Source of the DNA: Betaproteobacteria bacterium UBA6910
GTDB taxonomy: Bacteria; Pseudomonadota; Gammaproteobacteria; Burkholderiales; UBA6910
Direction of reading: 5' to 3'
NCBI GenBank assembly: GCA_002451065.1
Contig: DKBC01000117.1
Coordinates: forward strand, 1 to 10,461
Length of the DNA: 10,461 nt
A model generated the notes under the pieces. That model had not been told where the DNA came from. It worked only from the letters and a program-made list of their open reading frames with translations, and made no database searches. The translations under genes and the position numbers were made by a program. This document shows positions 1 through 8,990 of the stretch, piece after piece; the stretch's first letter is position 1; every line of letters begins with the position of its first letter.

Positions 1-273
1 CTGTGGAAGAGCGCGGACAAGGCCTCCGAGGCGGCCGAGATCATGGGCATCACCGCCAGCCGCCTAAAGACACTGGGGATGATCGACCGCGTGGTGAACG
101 AGCCATTGGGCGGTGCCCATCGGGATTACGCGGTCACCATGCAGGCTTTGAAGCGGACGCTCCAGGACGCGCTGCGCCAGCTGCAGGACAAGTCGCTGGA
201 ACAGTTGCTCCAGGCGCGTTTCCAGCGCTTGATGGCTTATGGCAAGTACAAGGAAACCGCCGCGCGCGATTGA
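1..273 (+). CDS. accA: Acetyl-CoA carboxylase carboxyltransferase subunit alpha, C-terminal end (partial)
   Basis: This is the last 90 codons of AccA; the 5' part lies outside the window and the frame is open from base 1. AccA pairs with AccD in the cytoplasm to transfer the carboxyl group from carboxybiotin to acetyl-CoA, making malonyl-CoA for fatty acid synthesis. The translated tail carries recognisable AccA C-terminal signatures: [19 protein letters not shown] at the start, then [22 protein letters not shown], and a [14 protein letters not shown] stretch near the end, matching the E. coli pattern of [16 protein letters not shown] and RRYQRLMSYG. The TGA stop lies 35 bases inside the following tilS frame, so the two genes are probably cotranscribed and translationally coupled. 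Nothing looks damaged in the visible part. The identification is confident. Confidence 0.95.
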   Translation: MWKSADKASEAAEIMGITASRLKTLGMIDRVVNEPLGGAHRDYAVTMQALKRTLQDALRQLQDKSLEQLLQARFQRLMAYGKYKETAARD

Positions 274-1627
274 CGCCTCCGCCGACCGCGTCATCGCTTC
301 CGTTCAAGCCGTCCTAGCGGAACACGTCCGTCCCGGCCAGACCATTTGCGCCGCCCTGAGCGGTGGTGTGGACTCCATGGTTCTGCTGGATTGCCTCGCG
401 CGGTTGCGCCGCCGCCTCCGCTTCCGCCTTGCGGCGGTTCATGTGGACCACGGCCTGAGCCCCAATGCCAAGCGCTGGGCCGAGTTCTGCCGCCGGATCT
501 GCGCGCGCCGGCGCATCCCCATCGCGGTTCACGCGGTTCGCATTGAGCGCCGGGCCGGCGAGAGCCTGGAATCCAAGGCGCGGGAGGCCCGCTACGGGGT
601 GCTGCGGGAGCAGGGCACCGACTTCGTGGCCCTCGCCCACAACCTGGACGACCAGGCGGAGACCCTGCTTCTGCAACTGTTGCGGGGCGCGGGGTTGAAA
701 GGGCTTGCCGCCATGCCCGTGGTGCGGGAACAGACATCGAAACCGTCGCCCGCTCTCGAACACGCGAGGCTCCTGAGGCCGCTGTTGGCGATCACCCGCG
801 CCGAGATTCTGGCCTATGCCCGCGGGCGCGAACTCTCCTGGGTGGAAGACGAATCCAATGCGAGCCTGCGGTTTGACCGCAATTACTTGCGGCGGCGCAT
901 CCTGCCGTTGCTCGAGCGGCGCTTCCCGGGTTACCGGGAAACCCTGGCCCGGGCGAGCCGGCATCTGGGTGAAGCCGCGGCCGTCGCGGGCGCTTTGGGG
1001 GCCATGGACGCGGCGCGGGCGCTGGAGGGCGAAGGCGTGCGGGTATCGGCGCTCCGCGATCTGGGGCCCGGGCGCGCGAAGAACCTGCTGCGGCACCTGA
1101 TCGAGGGGCGGGGCGCCCCCATGCCGCCCGACGCTTCCCTGGAGGAGGGTCTGCGGCAGCTGCTCGCCGCCGGTCGTGACGCGCGGGTCAGGGTGGCCCT
1201 CGGCACCCTGGTGCTGCTCCGCCAGGGGGATTTGGCTTTCCTGGAGCCGGCCTTGCCGGATCCGCTTCCGGACTTGGAAATCCCCTGGCGCGGCGAGGGC
1301 GAGGTGGTTCTGGGTTCGGGCCTTGGCCGGCTGAGATTCCGGCGGGTGCGCGGCAAGGGGCTGAGTGCCGAGCGCATGGGGCGCGGTGACGTGACGGTGC
1401 GGCTGCGGCGGGGCGGTGAGCGGATGCGGCCGGATTCCCGGCGACCGCGGCGCACCCTCAAGAACCTGCTGCAGGAGTCCCGGGTGCCCCATTGGCGCCG
1501 GGAGCGGCTGCCGCTGCTGTTCTGCGGAGGGGCCCTGGCCTGGGCGCCGGGTATCGGTTCGGACGCGGCCTACCGCTGCGCGCCCGGGGAGCGGGGGGTC
1601 GAGGTGTCCTGGGAACCGGGCAACTGA
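239..1627 (+). CDS. tilS: tRNA(Ile)-lysidine synthetase TilS
   Basis: TilS (462 aa) uses ATP and lysine to convert C34 of tRNA-Ile(CAU) to lysidine, so that it reads AUA and is charged with isoleucine; it is normally essential and cytoplasmic. The N-type ATP pyrophosphatase loop SGGVDS is at residues 41-46, followed by HVDHGL at 68-73, [18 protein letters not shown] at 133-150 (the third position is N, where relatives often have H), and the [17 protein letters not shown] segment at 204-220. A TilS C-terminal domain follows from about residue 380 to 455 ([16 protein letters not shown], then [20 protein letters not shown]). Length fits the family (E. coli 432 aa). ATG 239 is the only ATG, GTG or TTG between an in-frame TGA at 230 and the PP-loop, so the start is well fixed although no good ribosome binding site precedes it. 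It overlaps accA by 35 bases. Its stop is 4 bases from the convergent response regulator gene. Confidence 0.95.
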   Translation: MASTRKPPRAIDASADRVIASVQAVLAEHVRPGQTICAALSGGVDSMVLLDCLARLRRRLRFRLAAVHVDHGLSPNAKRWAEFCRRICARRRIPIAVHAVRIERRAGESLESKAREARYGVLREQGTDFVALAHNLDDQAETLLLQLLRGAGLKGLAAMPVVREQTSKPSPALEHARLLRPLLAITRAEILAYARGRELSWVEDESNASLRFDRNYLRRRILPLLERRFPGYRETLARASRHLGEAAAVAGALGAMDAARALEGEGVRVSALRDLGPGRAKNLLRHLIEGRGAPMPPDASLEEGLRQLLAAGRDARVRVALGTLVLLRQGDLAFLEPALPDPLPDLEIPWRGEGEVVLGSGLGRLRFRRVRGKGLSAERMGRGDVTVRLRRGGERMRPDSRRPRRTLKNLLQESRVPHWRRERLPLLFCGGALAWAPGIGSDAAYRCAPGERGVEVSWEPGN

Positions 1628-1631
1628 CCCA

Positions 1632-2258
1632 TCAGCCGCGCTGCCGCGGCGGATCCTGGGAGGCGATAATCTGGGCGAGTTCCACGGCGGAACGCACGCC
1701 CATCTTCTCCAGCACCCGGGCCCGATGGACTTCCACTGTGCGCATGCTGATGGACAACTCGTCGGCTATCACCTTGTTCAGCTTTCCCGCCAGGATCAGG
1801 TCCATCACTTCCCGCTCCCGGGATGTGAGCTGGGACAGGCGCGAAGTCACCGTGGCTTTCTCGGCGTGATCGGCGCGAATCCGGGCGTTGCGTTCCAGGC
1901 CCTTGATGACCAGGTCCACCAGGGCATTATCGTTGAACGGCTTCTCCACAAAGTCGAACGCGCCATGCTTGAGGGCCGCGACCGCGATGGGCACGTCGGC
2001 ATGCCCGGTGAGAAAGATGACGGGGAGGGTGCAGCCGGATTCCGCCAATTTTTCCTGGAGTTCGAGCCCGCTCATGCCGGGCATACGGATGTCGAGCACG
2101 AGGCAGCCGGCCTGATGGGGGCCGCACTGCGCCAGGAAGTCCTCGGCCGATGCGAACGTCTCTGCGGGCAGGCCGCGGGTCTTCAGCAGCCAGGCGAGGG
2201 AATCGCGGATCGCGTCGTCGTCGTCCACGATGAACACCTTCTGCTCCGGGGATTCCAT
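1632..2258 (-). CDS. dctR: FixJ/LuxR-type response regulator, DctR-like
   Basis: This 208-residue regulator has an N-terminal receiver domain (about 5-120) and a C-terminal LuxR/FixJ-type helix-turn-helix (about 142-198). Visible receiver residues are the acidic cluster D12-D15, the phosphoacceptor D56 in LVLDIRMPGMSG, T84 in FLTGHAD and K106 in EKPF. The DNA-binding part reads LTSREREVMDLILAGKLNKV, then RTVEVHRARVLEKMG. The start chosen is the ATG complementary to 2256-2258, where receiver homology begins; the frame stays open further upstream, but only as an overlap with the kinase gene. The kinase stop is 4 bases upstream and no clear Shine-Dalgarno sequence is present, suggesting translational coupling. 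In Rhodobacter capsulatus the FixJ-type regulator DctR with kinase DctS activates the dctPQM TRAP operon. The nearby dctP/Q/M genes here make the same role likely, but that is inference. It is not the NtrC-type DctD, because there is no AAA+ sigma54-interaction domain. Confidence 0.9.
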   Translation of the reverse strand: MESPEQKVFIVDDDDAIRDSLAWLLKTRGLPAETFASAEDFLAQCGPHQAGCLVLDIRMPGMSGLELQEKLAESGCTLPVIFLTGHADVPIAVAALKHGAFDFVEKPFNDNALVDLVIKGLERNARIRADHAEKATVTSRLSQLTSREREVMDLILAGKLNKVIADELSISMRTVEVHRARVLEKMGVRSAVELAQIIASQDPPRQRG

Positions 2259-2262
2259 CGGT

Positions 2263-4251
2263 TCAGGCCGGGAGGGTGAAGCTGAAGATGCTGCCGCCTT
2301 CGGGATTGGGTTCCACCCAGAGGCGCCCGCCATGGGATTCCACCACGGAACGACAGATGTTGAGTCCCATGCCCATGCCTTCCGGCTTCGTGGAGAAAAA
2401 GGGCTGGAACAGATTGTGGCGCACTGAAGGGGGCACTCCCGGGCCGCTGTCGATGACGGAAACCTTGACTCCGCCATCGGCTGCGGCGCAGCTGGTGACC
2501 ACCAATTCCCGCCGACGGGGGTCGGTATCGTGCATGGCTTCCACCGCATTTTTCGCCAGGTTGAGCACCACCTGCTCGATCATCACCCGGTCGGCGGTCA
2601 CGCTCGGCAGTTCCGGCGCCAGGTGCAGGGAGACCTGGACGCCCTTGCGCCTGGCTTCGGGCTGCACGAAGCCCACGCCTTCCTCGACTACGGCGTTGAC
2701 GTCGCATGCCGCCCGCTGCGGCTCGCTCTTGCGAACGAAACCCTGGATGCTCTTGATGATGCTGCCGGCGCGCTTGGCCTGAGCGCCCACTTTTTCCACC
2801 GCTTCCATCAGGGCGCCACGGTCGATATCTTCCGAGCGCAGCGTGTTGATGCAGCCGGTGTTATAGCTGGCGATGGCCGATAGTGGCTGGTTGAGCTCAT
2901 GGGCGAGAGTGGAGGCCATTTCGCCCATGGTCACCAGGCGCGAGGTGAATTGGAGTTTTTCCAGCTGCTGGCGCGACATCTCCTCAGCCTGCTGGCGCTC
3001 GGTGATGTCGGTGGCGATTTCCAGCTGGACCGTGCGCTGGTCCACCCAGCGCACCGGTCGGCTGCGCACGTGATACCAGCGGCCCGTGGCCGGGTCCTGC
3101 ACTTCCGCGTCATACAGGTCCTGCTGGGACTGGGGTGCGGGCGGATAGGCGGGGTCGCTCTGCCAGGGCACCAGGACGCAGTGCCTTCCATCCGCCGATG
3201 ACGGACCGTAGAGCTCCCGGAAGCGCCCGTTGCAATAGAGTGTCTCCAGGCTAGTGCGATCCCGCACCGACACCGCCGCATCCAGCCCCTCCAGCACGGT
3301 CACGAAACGCTCATGGGACGCCCGCAGATCCTCCTCCGCCCGCTCCCGCCGCAGCACGTGGCGGCGCAGCAGCCACAGACTCCACAGAATCACCACGGTG
3401 AGACCGAGGATCAGCACGGTAAACGTGCGCTCTGCGGAACTGGGGCTGGCACGGTAGGCCACGGCGCGCAGCACGAGTCCGCGGCCGGGGGGGTCGAAGG
3501 GCAGCTGGTAGGAGAGCTCGGAGGCGCCGGCGGAAACCGCCGATTTCGAGGCGATGGTGGTGCCGGAGCCGTCAACGATGCTCACTTCGTATTTCTGGGC
3601 GAACCACCAGGGCACCAGGTGGCGCACGATTCCCGAAGCCGAGTACACCGCCGCCACGCCGCCGGAAAGCGCGCGCTCGCGGACCACCGGCACGATTATG
3701 TGGAATTCGGCAGTCGGGCCCGCCAGGTCTTCCACGTCGTATACCGCCCGCCCGGCCCCGGCCGAGAGGCGCAGGGACTCGAGGGCGTGGGCGGGAAGCG
3801 CCTCGCCGACCCGCCAGGAGCCGGTTTCCGCGGGAACCGCGACCCGGATGCGGCCGGCGCCGTCGAGCAGCGCCACCCGCACCAGTTCCGGGTTGTTGCT
3901 CATGAGATGCGCCGAGCGAATCCGGAAGCCTTCCTCGGACAGCGCCTGCTCGCCGACCTCGCGTGCCAGCAGCGTGAGGCCCTCCTGGTTGCTTTGGAGA
4001 TGGAAGCGGATGTTCTGCTCGAGCCACAGGATATCGCTGATGAGACCGTGGCGCCGCTGCTCCCGATCCTGGCGGTCCACCAGCCAGAGGAAGGCGATGA
4101 TGGCCAGCACGAAGAAGATCACCGCCAGCTCGGGCATCGCCCAATACCAGTCTTGGCTGTGGCCGGGTGACGACCCCCCGGGAGCCCGCGCCCAGGCGGG
4201 AACCCACGGCGCGGGTTTGCGCTCGGTAAATGTTGACTGCGGTGCCGTCAT
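2263..4251 (-). CDS. dctS: Membrane sensor histidine kinase, DctS/DctB-like
   Basis: This 662-residue kinase probably senses C4-dicarboxylates outside the inner membrane and phosphorylates the regulator encoded directly downstream. Order of parts: a Pro/Gly-rich N-terminal tail (1-38); transmembrane segment 1 (about 40-58); a periplasmic sensor of about 215 residues, probably Cache/PAS-like as in DctB and DctS; transmembrane segment 2 (about 277-296); a short charged linker; a cytoplasmic PAS domain (about 311-418, ending [15 protein letters not shown]); a dimerisation domain with phosphoacceptor H451 in [17 protein letters not shown]; and an ATPase domain with N box [10 protein letters not shown] (564-573), G1 DSGPGVP (601-607), F box [11 protein letters not shown] and G2 GMGMGL. 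The ATG at 4251 is 26 bases after the maeB stop with no obvious ribosome binding site; Met39, just before segment 1, is an alternative start. Kinase identity is certain. The substrate is inferred from family and from the nearby TRAP genes. Confidence 0.9.
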   Translation of the reverse strand: MTAPQSTFTERKPAPWVPAWARAPGGSSPGHSQDWYWAMPELAVIFFVLAIIAFLWLVDRQDREQRRHGLISDILWLEQNIRFHLQSNQEGLTLLAREVGEQALSEEGFRIRSAHLMSNNPELVRVALLDGAGRIRVAVPAETGSWRVGEALPAHALESLRLSAGAGRAVYDVEDLAGPTAEFHIIVPVVRERALSGGVAAVYSASGIVRHLVPWWFAQKYEVSIVDGSGTTIASKSAVSAGASELSYQLPFDPPGRGLVLRAVAYRASPSSAERTFTVLILGLTVVILWSLWLLRRHVLRRERAEEDLRASHERFVTVLEGLDAAVSVRDRTSLETLYCNGRFRELYGPSSADGRHCVLVPWQSDPAYPPAPQSQQDLYDAEVQDPATGRWYHVRSRPVRWVDQRTVQLEIATDITERQQAEEMSRQQLEKLQFTSRLVTMGEMASTLAHELNQPLSAIASYNTGCINTLRSEDIDRGALMEAVEKVGAQAKRAGSIIKSIQGFVRKSEPQRAACDVNAVVEEGVGFVQPEARRKGVQVSLHLAPELPSVTADRVMIEQVVLNLAKNAVEAMHDTDPRRRELVVTSCAAADGGVKVSVIDSGPGVPPSVRHNLFQPFFSTKPEGMGMGLNICRSVVESHGGRLWVEPNPEGGSIFSFTLPA

Positions 4252-4277
4252 GGCATCGAGTCTACAGCAGCTTGCCG

Positions 4278-6560
<2,283 letters not shown>

Positions 6561-6567
6561 GTATCGC
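6561..6567 (-). promoter_or_regulatory. Spacer following the maeB ribosome binding site
   Basis: On the minus strand the bases before the maeB ATG read AAGGAGGCGATAC. The AAGGAGG (about 6567-6573) is an almost perfect Shine-Dalgarno sequence 6 bases from the ATG. It decides the start at 6560 against the in-frame upstream ATG at 6635. Confidence 0.8.
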
Positions 6568-6624
6568 CTCCTTCGGGGCGTTGGGTCGTCTCGGGTTGCG
6601 GGGAGGGCGGCCGGAGGTTCCTTG

Positions 6625-6653
6625 TTGTGGACCACCGGCAGGCTAATTACACT
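6625..6653 (+). promoter_or_regulatory. Candidate sigma70 promoter for dctP1
   Basis: TTGTGG (6625-6630) and TACACT (6648-6653) are separated by exactly 17 bases and lie in the only AT-leaning part of the divergent region. The -10 box matches TATAAT at 4 of 6 positions and the -35 box is weak, as expected for an activator-dependent promoter. Transcription would start near 6660, giving a leader of about 75 bases that contains the direct repeats and dyad. This is a motif match by eye only. Confidence 0.35.
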
Positions 6654-6665
6654 ACACCCCTTCCG

Positions 6666-6695
6666 AATCCGCCGTCACTGTGGAAATCCGCAGTC
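6666..6695 (+). repeat. Pair of 11-base direct repeats, candidate regulator sites
   Basis: AATCCGCCGTC (6666-6676) and AATCCGCAGTC (6685-6695) agree at 10 of 11 positions and start 19 bases apart, close to two DNA helical turns. They lie between the two divergent operons, so a dimeric regulator such as the DctR-like protein could bind both on one face of the helix. Relative to the possible maeB -10 box they fall upstream, a usual activator position. Relative to the candidate dctP1 promoter they lie downstream of the start site. The role is inferred. Confidence 0.4.
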
Positions 6696-6700
6696 GGCGG
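6669..6700. promoter_or_regulatory. Imperfect inverted repeat (operator or leader hairpin)
   Basis: CCGCCGTCACTG (6669-6680) can pair with CAGTCGGCGG (6691-6700): ten base pairs with a two-base TC bulge and a ten-base loop. It overlaps the direct repeats. It could be a protein-binding dyad or, in the dctP1 transcript, a leader hairpin. No T run follows, so it is not a standard terminator. Confidence 0.35.
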
Positions 6701-6734
6701 CGCAGCCGAAGCCGGTCCGCCCAAGGGAACACTT

Positions 6735-7751
6735 GTGAAACTCCGAATCCTGTTGTGGATGCTTGTTCTGTTTGCCGCGGGGGAGAATGCGTCGGCCCAG
6801 CAGCCCATTCTTATCAAGTTCAGCCACGTGGTGGCGCCCGACACGCCCAAAGGGCGCGCCGCCGAGAAATTCAAGCAGCTCGCCGAGGAGCGAACCGGTG
6901 GCCGGGTGCGGGTTGAGGTCTTTCCCAACAGCCGGCTTTACAAGGACCGGGAGGAGCTGGAGGCGCTGCAACTCGGTGCCGTGCAGATGCTGGCGCCGTC
7001 GCTGTCCAAGTTCGGTCCCCTGGGCATCCCGGAATTCCAGCTGTTTGACGTCCCTTATGTCTTTCCCAACAAGGAGACCCTGTACCGGGTCATGGACGGG
7101 GACATCGGCCAGACGCTGCTGGCGAAGCTGAAATCCCGGGGCATCGTGGGCCTTGCCTTCTGGGACAATGGCTTCAAGCAGATGAGCGCTAACCGGCCAC
7201 TGCGCACGCCGGCGGATTTCAAGGACCTGAAGATGCGCATCCAGCCGTCCCGCCTGCTGGACGCCCAGATGAAAGCCCTTGACGCGGTGCCGCAGCCCAT
7301 GGCCTTCTCCGAGGTCTACACGGCCCTCAAGCAGGGGGCGGTGGACGGCACCGAAAATCCGGTCTCCAACTTCTACACCCAGCGGATGCACGAGGTGCAG
7401 AAGCATCTCACCATCTCCGACCATGGCTATCTCGGATACGCGGTCATCGTCAATCAGCGCTTCTGGGACGGCCTGCCGCCAGAGGTCCGGGCCACGCTGG
7501 CGGAAGTGATGAAGGAGGTCACGGTCTACGAGCGCGACATCTCCCAGCGCGACAATGACGAGGCGCTGGTGGCGGTTCGCAAGGCGGGGACCACCGAGGT
7601 CTATGTGCTGCCCCACGCCGGACGCGTGGCCTGGCAGCGGGCGCTGATGCCGGTGCAGCAGGAGTTTGAACGGACCGTCGGCGCCGAGATCCTGGCCCGG
7701 ATCCGGGCGGTGGCCTTCCAGGTGGAGGCCGAGCAGACCCGCCGGCGCTGA
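6735..7751 (+). CDS. dctP: TRAP transporter solute-binding protein, DctP family (first copy)
   Basis: This 338-residue protein is the first of two tandem periplasmic binding proteins of a C4-dicarboxylate-type TRAP transporter. The GTG start is preceded by AAGGGA at a good distance; an in-frame ATG at 6759 would shorten the signal peptide. Residues 1-21 form a Sec signal peptide (hydrophobic LLWMLVLFAAG, then ASA before Q22). The mature part shows family features: IKFSHVVAPDTPKG, LYKDREELEALQLGAVQML, FWDNGFKQMSAN, DLKMRIQPS with the carboxylate-binding arginine expected at R168, FSEVYTALKQGAVDGTENP (191-209) and GYLGYAVIVN. It aligns without gaps to the next gene from residue 22 to about 320, at roughly 185 of 299 identities, with divergence concentrated at 111-120 and after 280. 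The tail differs and ends in RRR. C4-dicarboxylate binding is the likely role; the two copies may differ in ligand or affinity. Its frame is open far upstream across maeB on the opposite strand, but that part is not coding. Confidence 0.93.
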   Translation: MKLRILLWMLVLFAAGENASAQQPILIKFSHVVAPDTPKGRAAEKFKQLAEERTGGRVRVEVFPNSRLYKDREELEALQLGAVQMLAPSLSKFGPLGIPEFQLFDVPYVFPNKETLYRVMDGDIGQTLLAKLKSRGIVGLAFWDNGFKQMSANRPLRTPADFKDLKMRIQPSRLLDAQMKALDAVPQPMAFSEVYTALKQGAVDGTENPVSNFYTQRMHEVQKHLTISDHGYLGYAVIVNQRFWDGLPPEVRATLAEVMKEVTVYERDISQRDNDEALVAVRKAGTTEVYVLPHAGRVAWQRALMPVQQEFERTVGAEILARIRAVAFQVEAEQTRRR

Positions 7752-7918
7752 CCGGACTGGGTTCTTAGCCCGGGCGCCCACTGCGGTTTTCCCCAATACC
7801 CGGCCTTGACCGGCCCGGCTAGGATTCGACCGTCGTCGAAGTCCCGTGTGTTGCAGTGCGCCACGCGGCGCGCTGCCGGCGGAGATTCAGTTCCGTTCCA
7901 ATCTGAGAGGAGAGAGCA
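7752..7918 (+). other. Intergenic spacer between the two dctP copies
   Basis: These 167 bases hold no gene. They contain a small hairpin at 7822-7844 and, at the right end, the dctP2 ribosome binding site (AGGAG at 7908-7912, six bases before the ATG). No convincing terminator with a T run and no good -35/-10 pair was found, so readthrough from dctP1 is likely. A separate promoter for the second copy cannot be excluded, as the spacer is long for an operon-internal gap. Confidence 0.5.
7822..7844 (+). other. Small hairpin between dctP1 and dctP2
   Basis: TTCGAC (7825-7830) pairs perfectly with GTCGAA (7835-7840) around a CGTC loop. Flanking GGA (7822-7824) and TCC (7842-7844) extend the stem past a one-base bulge at 7841. 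The following bases are CGTGTGTTGC, with no T run, so it is not a typical terminator. It could be an RNA processing or stability element, or a protein-binding dyad. Confidence 0.35.
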
Positions 7919-8923
7919 ATGAAGCTTTACGGAGCACTAATCGGAATCGCAGTCCTCGCCTTGAGCGGCACCGCCGTGGCTGAGGAACCCATCGTGATCA
8001 AGTTCAGCCACGTGGTGGCTGTGGACACACCGAAGGGCAAGGGGGCAGAGAAATTCAAGCAGCTGGCTGAGGAGCGCACCAAGGGCCGCGTCAAGGTCGA
8101 GGTCTACCCCAACAGCCAGCTCTACAAGGACAAGGAAGAGGTCGAGGCCCTGCAGCTAGGCGCGGTGCAGATGCTGGCGCCGTCCCTGGCCAAGTTCGGT
8201 CCCCTGGGGGTCCGGGAGTTCGAGGTGTTCGACCTGCCGTACCTGTTCGATAGCTATGAAGATCTGAACAAGATCACCAACGGCCCGGTGGGCCAGAGCC
8301 TGCTGAAGAAGCTCGACAGCAAAGGCATCCTGGGTCTTGCCTACTGGGACAACGGCTTCAAGGTGATGAGCGCCAACAAGGCGATCCGCATGCCGGAGGA
8401 TTACAAAGGGCTCAAGATGCGCATCCAGTCCTCCAAGGTGCTGGACGGCCAGATGCGGGCGCTGGGCGGCATTCCTCAGGTGATGGCTTTCTCCGAGGTC
8501 TATCAGGCGTTGCAGACCGGCGTCGTGGACGGCACCGAGAACCCCCCTTCCAACCTCTACACGCAGAAGATGTTCGAGGTGCAGAAGTACGTGGCCATGA
8601 CCAACCACGGATACCTGGGCTACGCGGTGATCGTCAACAAGAAGTTTTGGGAAGGCCTGCCGCCTGACGTGCGCACGACCCTGGAAGGCGCCATGAAGGA
8701 CGCCACCGCTTATGCCAACGACATCGCAAAGAAGGAGAACGACGACGCCATGGCGGCGGTGAAGGCGTCCGGCAAGAGTGAAATTCTCACCCTCACTCCG
8801 GAGCAGAAGAAGGCCATGAAGAAGGCTTTGGTCCCGGTGCACAAGGAGTTCGAGGGCCGGATCGGGAAGGACCTGATCCAGTCCATCTACAAGGAAACGG
8901 GCTTCGACCCGAGCAAGCTCTGA
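7919..8923 (+). CDS. dctP: TRAP transporter solute-binding protein, DctP family (second copy)
   Basis: This 334-residue periplasmic protein is the second DctP copy and the one nearest the membrane subunits. The ATG has a clear AGGAG six bases upstream. Residues 1-21 are a Sec signal peptide (ALIGIAVLALSG, cleavage expected after AVA before E22). Family landmarks are IKFSHVVAVDTPKG, LYKDKEEVEALQLGAVQML, YWDNGFKVMSAN, GLKMRIQSS with R168 as the expected carboxylate-binding arginine, FSEVYQALQTGVVDGTENPP and GYLGYAVIVN. The ligand-pocket segments are shared with the first copy at the same residue numbers. The protein is rich in lysine where the first copy often has arginine, and its C-terminus (KETGFDPSKL) is unrelated to that of copy one. 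It most probably delivers malate, fumarate or succinate to DctQM; this rests on the linked DctSR-like regulators and malic enzyme, not on the pocket alone. A GC-rich hairpin follows the stop. Confidence 0.95.
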   Translation: MKLYGALIGIAVLALSGTAVAEEPIVIKFSHVVAVDTPKGKGAEKFKQLAEERTKGRVKVEVYPNSQLYKDKEEVEALQLGAVQMLAPSLAKFGPLGVREFEVFDLPYLFDSYEDLNKITNGPVGQSLLKKLDSKGILGLAYWDNGFKVMSANKAIRMPEDYKGLKMRIQSSKVLDGQMRALGGIPQVMAFSEVYQALQTGVVDGTENPPSNLYTQKMFEVQKYVAMTNHGYLGYAVIVNKKFWEGLPPDVRTTLEGAMKDATAYANDIAKKENDDAMAAVKASGKSEILTLTPEQKKAMKKALVPVHKEFEGRIGKDLIQSIYKETGFDPSKL

Positions 8924-8936
8924 TTCCCTAACCTGA

Positions 8937-8966
8937 CGCCCGCCGGGCTGGCCGGCCCGCCGGGCG
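8937..8966 (+). other. Strong GC-rich hairpin between dctP2 and dctQ
   Basis: CGCCCGCCGGGC (8937-8948) and GCCCGCCGGGCG (8955-8966) form a 12-pair stem with a single C-C mismatch and a six-base loop. No T run follows (TATCACGGG instead), and the dctQ ribosome binding site begins 7-10 bases later, so it is unlikely to be a full terminator. Known transport operons use such hairpins to protect the upstream binding-protein message from 3' decay, or to attenuate, so that binding protein exceeds membrane subunits. That role here is inferred. Confidence 0.6.
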
Positions 8967-8990
8967 TATCACGGGAGGAGGGTGCCGCAC

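Larger units (their letters stand above)
6561..6734. promoter_or_regulatory. Shared divergent control region between maeB-dctSR and dctPPQM
   Basis: This 174-base stretch separates the two divergent operons and must carry the start signals for both unless transcripts begin inside genes. It contains the maeB ribosome binding site at the left end, a short AT-richer island (TAATTACAC, around 6644-6652) in otherwise GC-rich DNA, a candidate plus-strand sigma70 promoter, two 11-base direct repeats, an imperfect dyad and the dctP1 ribosome binding site (AAGGGA, six bases before the GTG). On the minus strand TGTAAT (6651-6646) could serve as a maeB -10 box, but no convincing -35 accompanies it. No sigma54 -24/-12 element with correct spacing was found, which agrees with a FixJ-type rather than NtrC-type regulator. 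Confidence 0.6.

Noticed and set aside
314..1492. Long minus-strand open frame opposite tilS
   Set aside because: It is antisense to a well-supported tilS, has no recognisable domain and shows the Pro/Gln/Arg-rich make-up of a GC-driven shadow frame.
2259..2549. N-terminal extension of the response regulator to 305 residues
   Set aside because: The extra 97 codons overlap the kinase ATPase domain in another frame and show no homology; the receiver domain begins right at the ATG at 2258.
6582..6600. Possible sigma54 promoter (GG and TTGC elements)
   Set aside because: The distance between GG and GC is 12-13 bases instead of the required 10, and the linked regulator is FixJ-type without a sigma54-activating domain.
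6561..6635. Upstream in-frame ATG that would add 25 residues to MaeB
   Set aside because: The added residues are low-complexity and Pro/Arg-rich, and the ATG at 6560 has an AAGGAGG at ideal spacing and matches the usual MaeB N-terminus and length.
7768..7794. Possible terminator after dctP1 (GCCCGGGCGCCC followed by a TTTT)
   Set aside because: The palindromes have no room for a loop and the T run is short and displaced; no stable stem leads directly into it.
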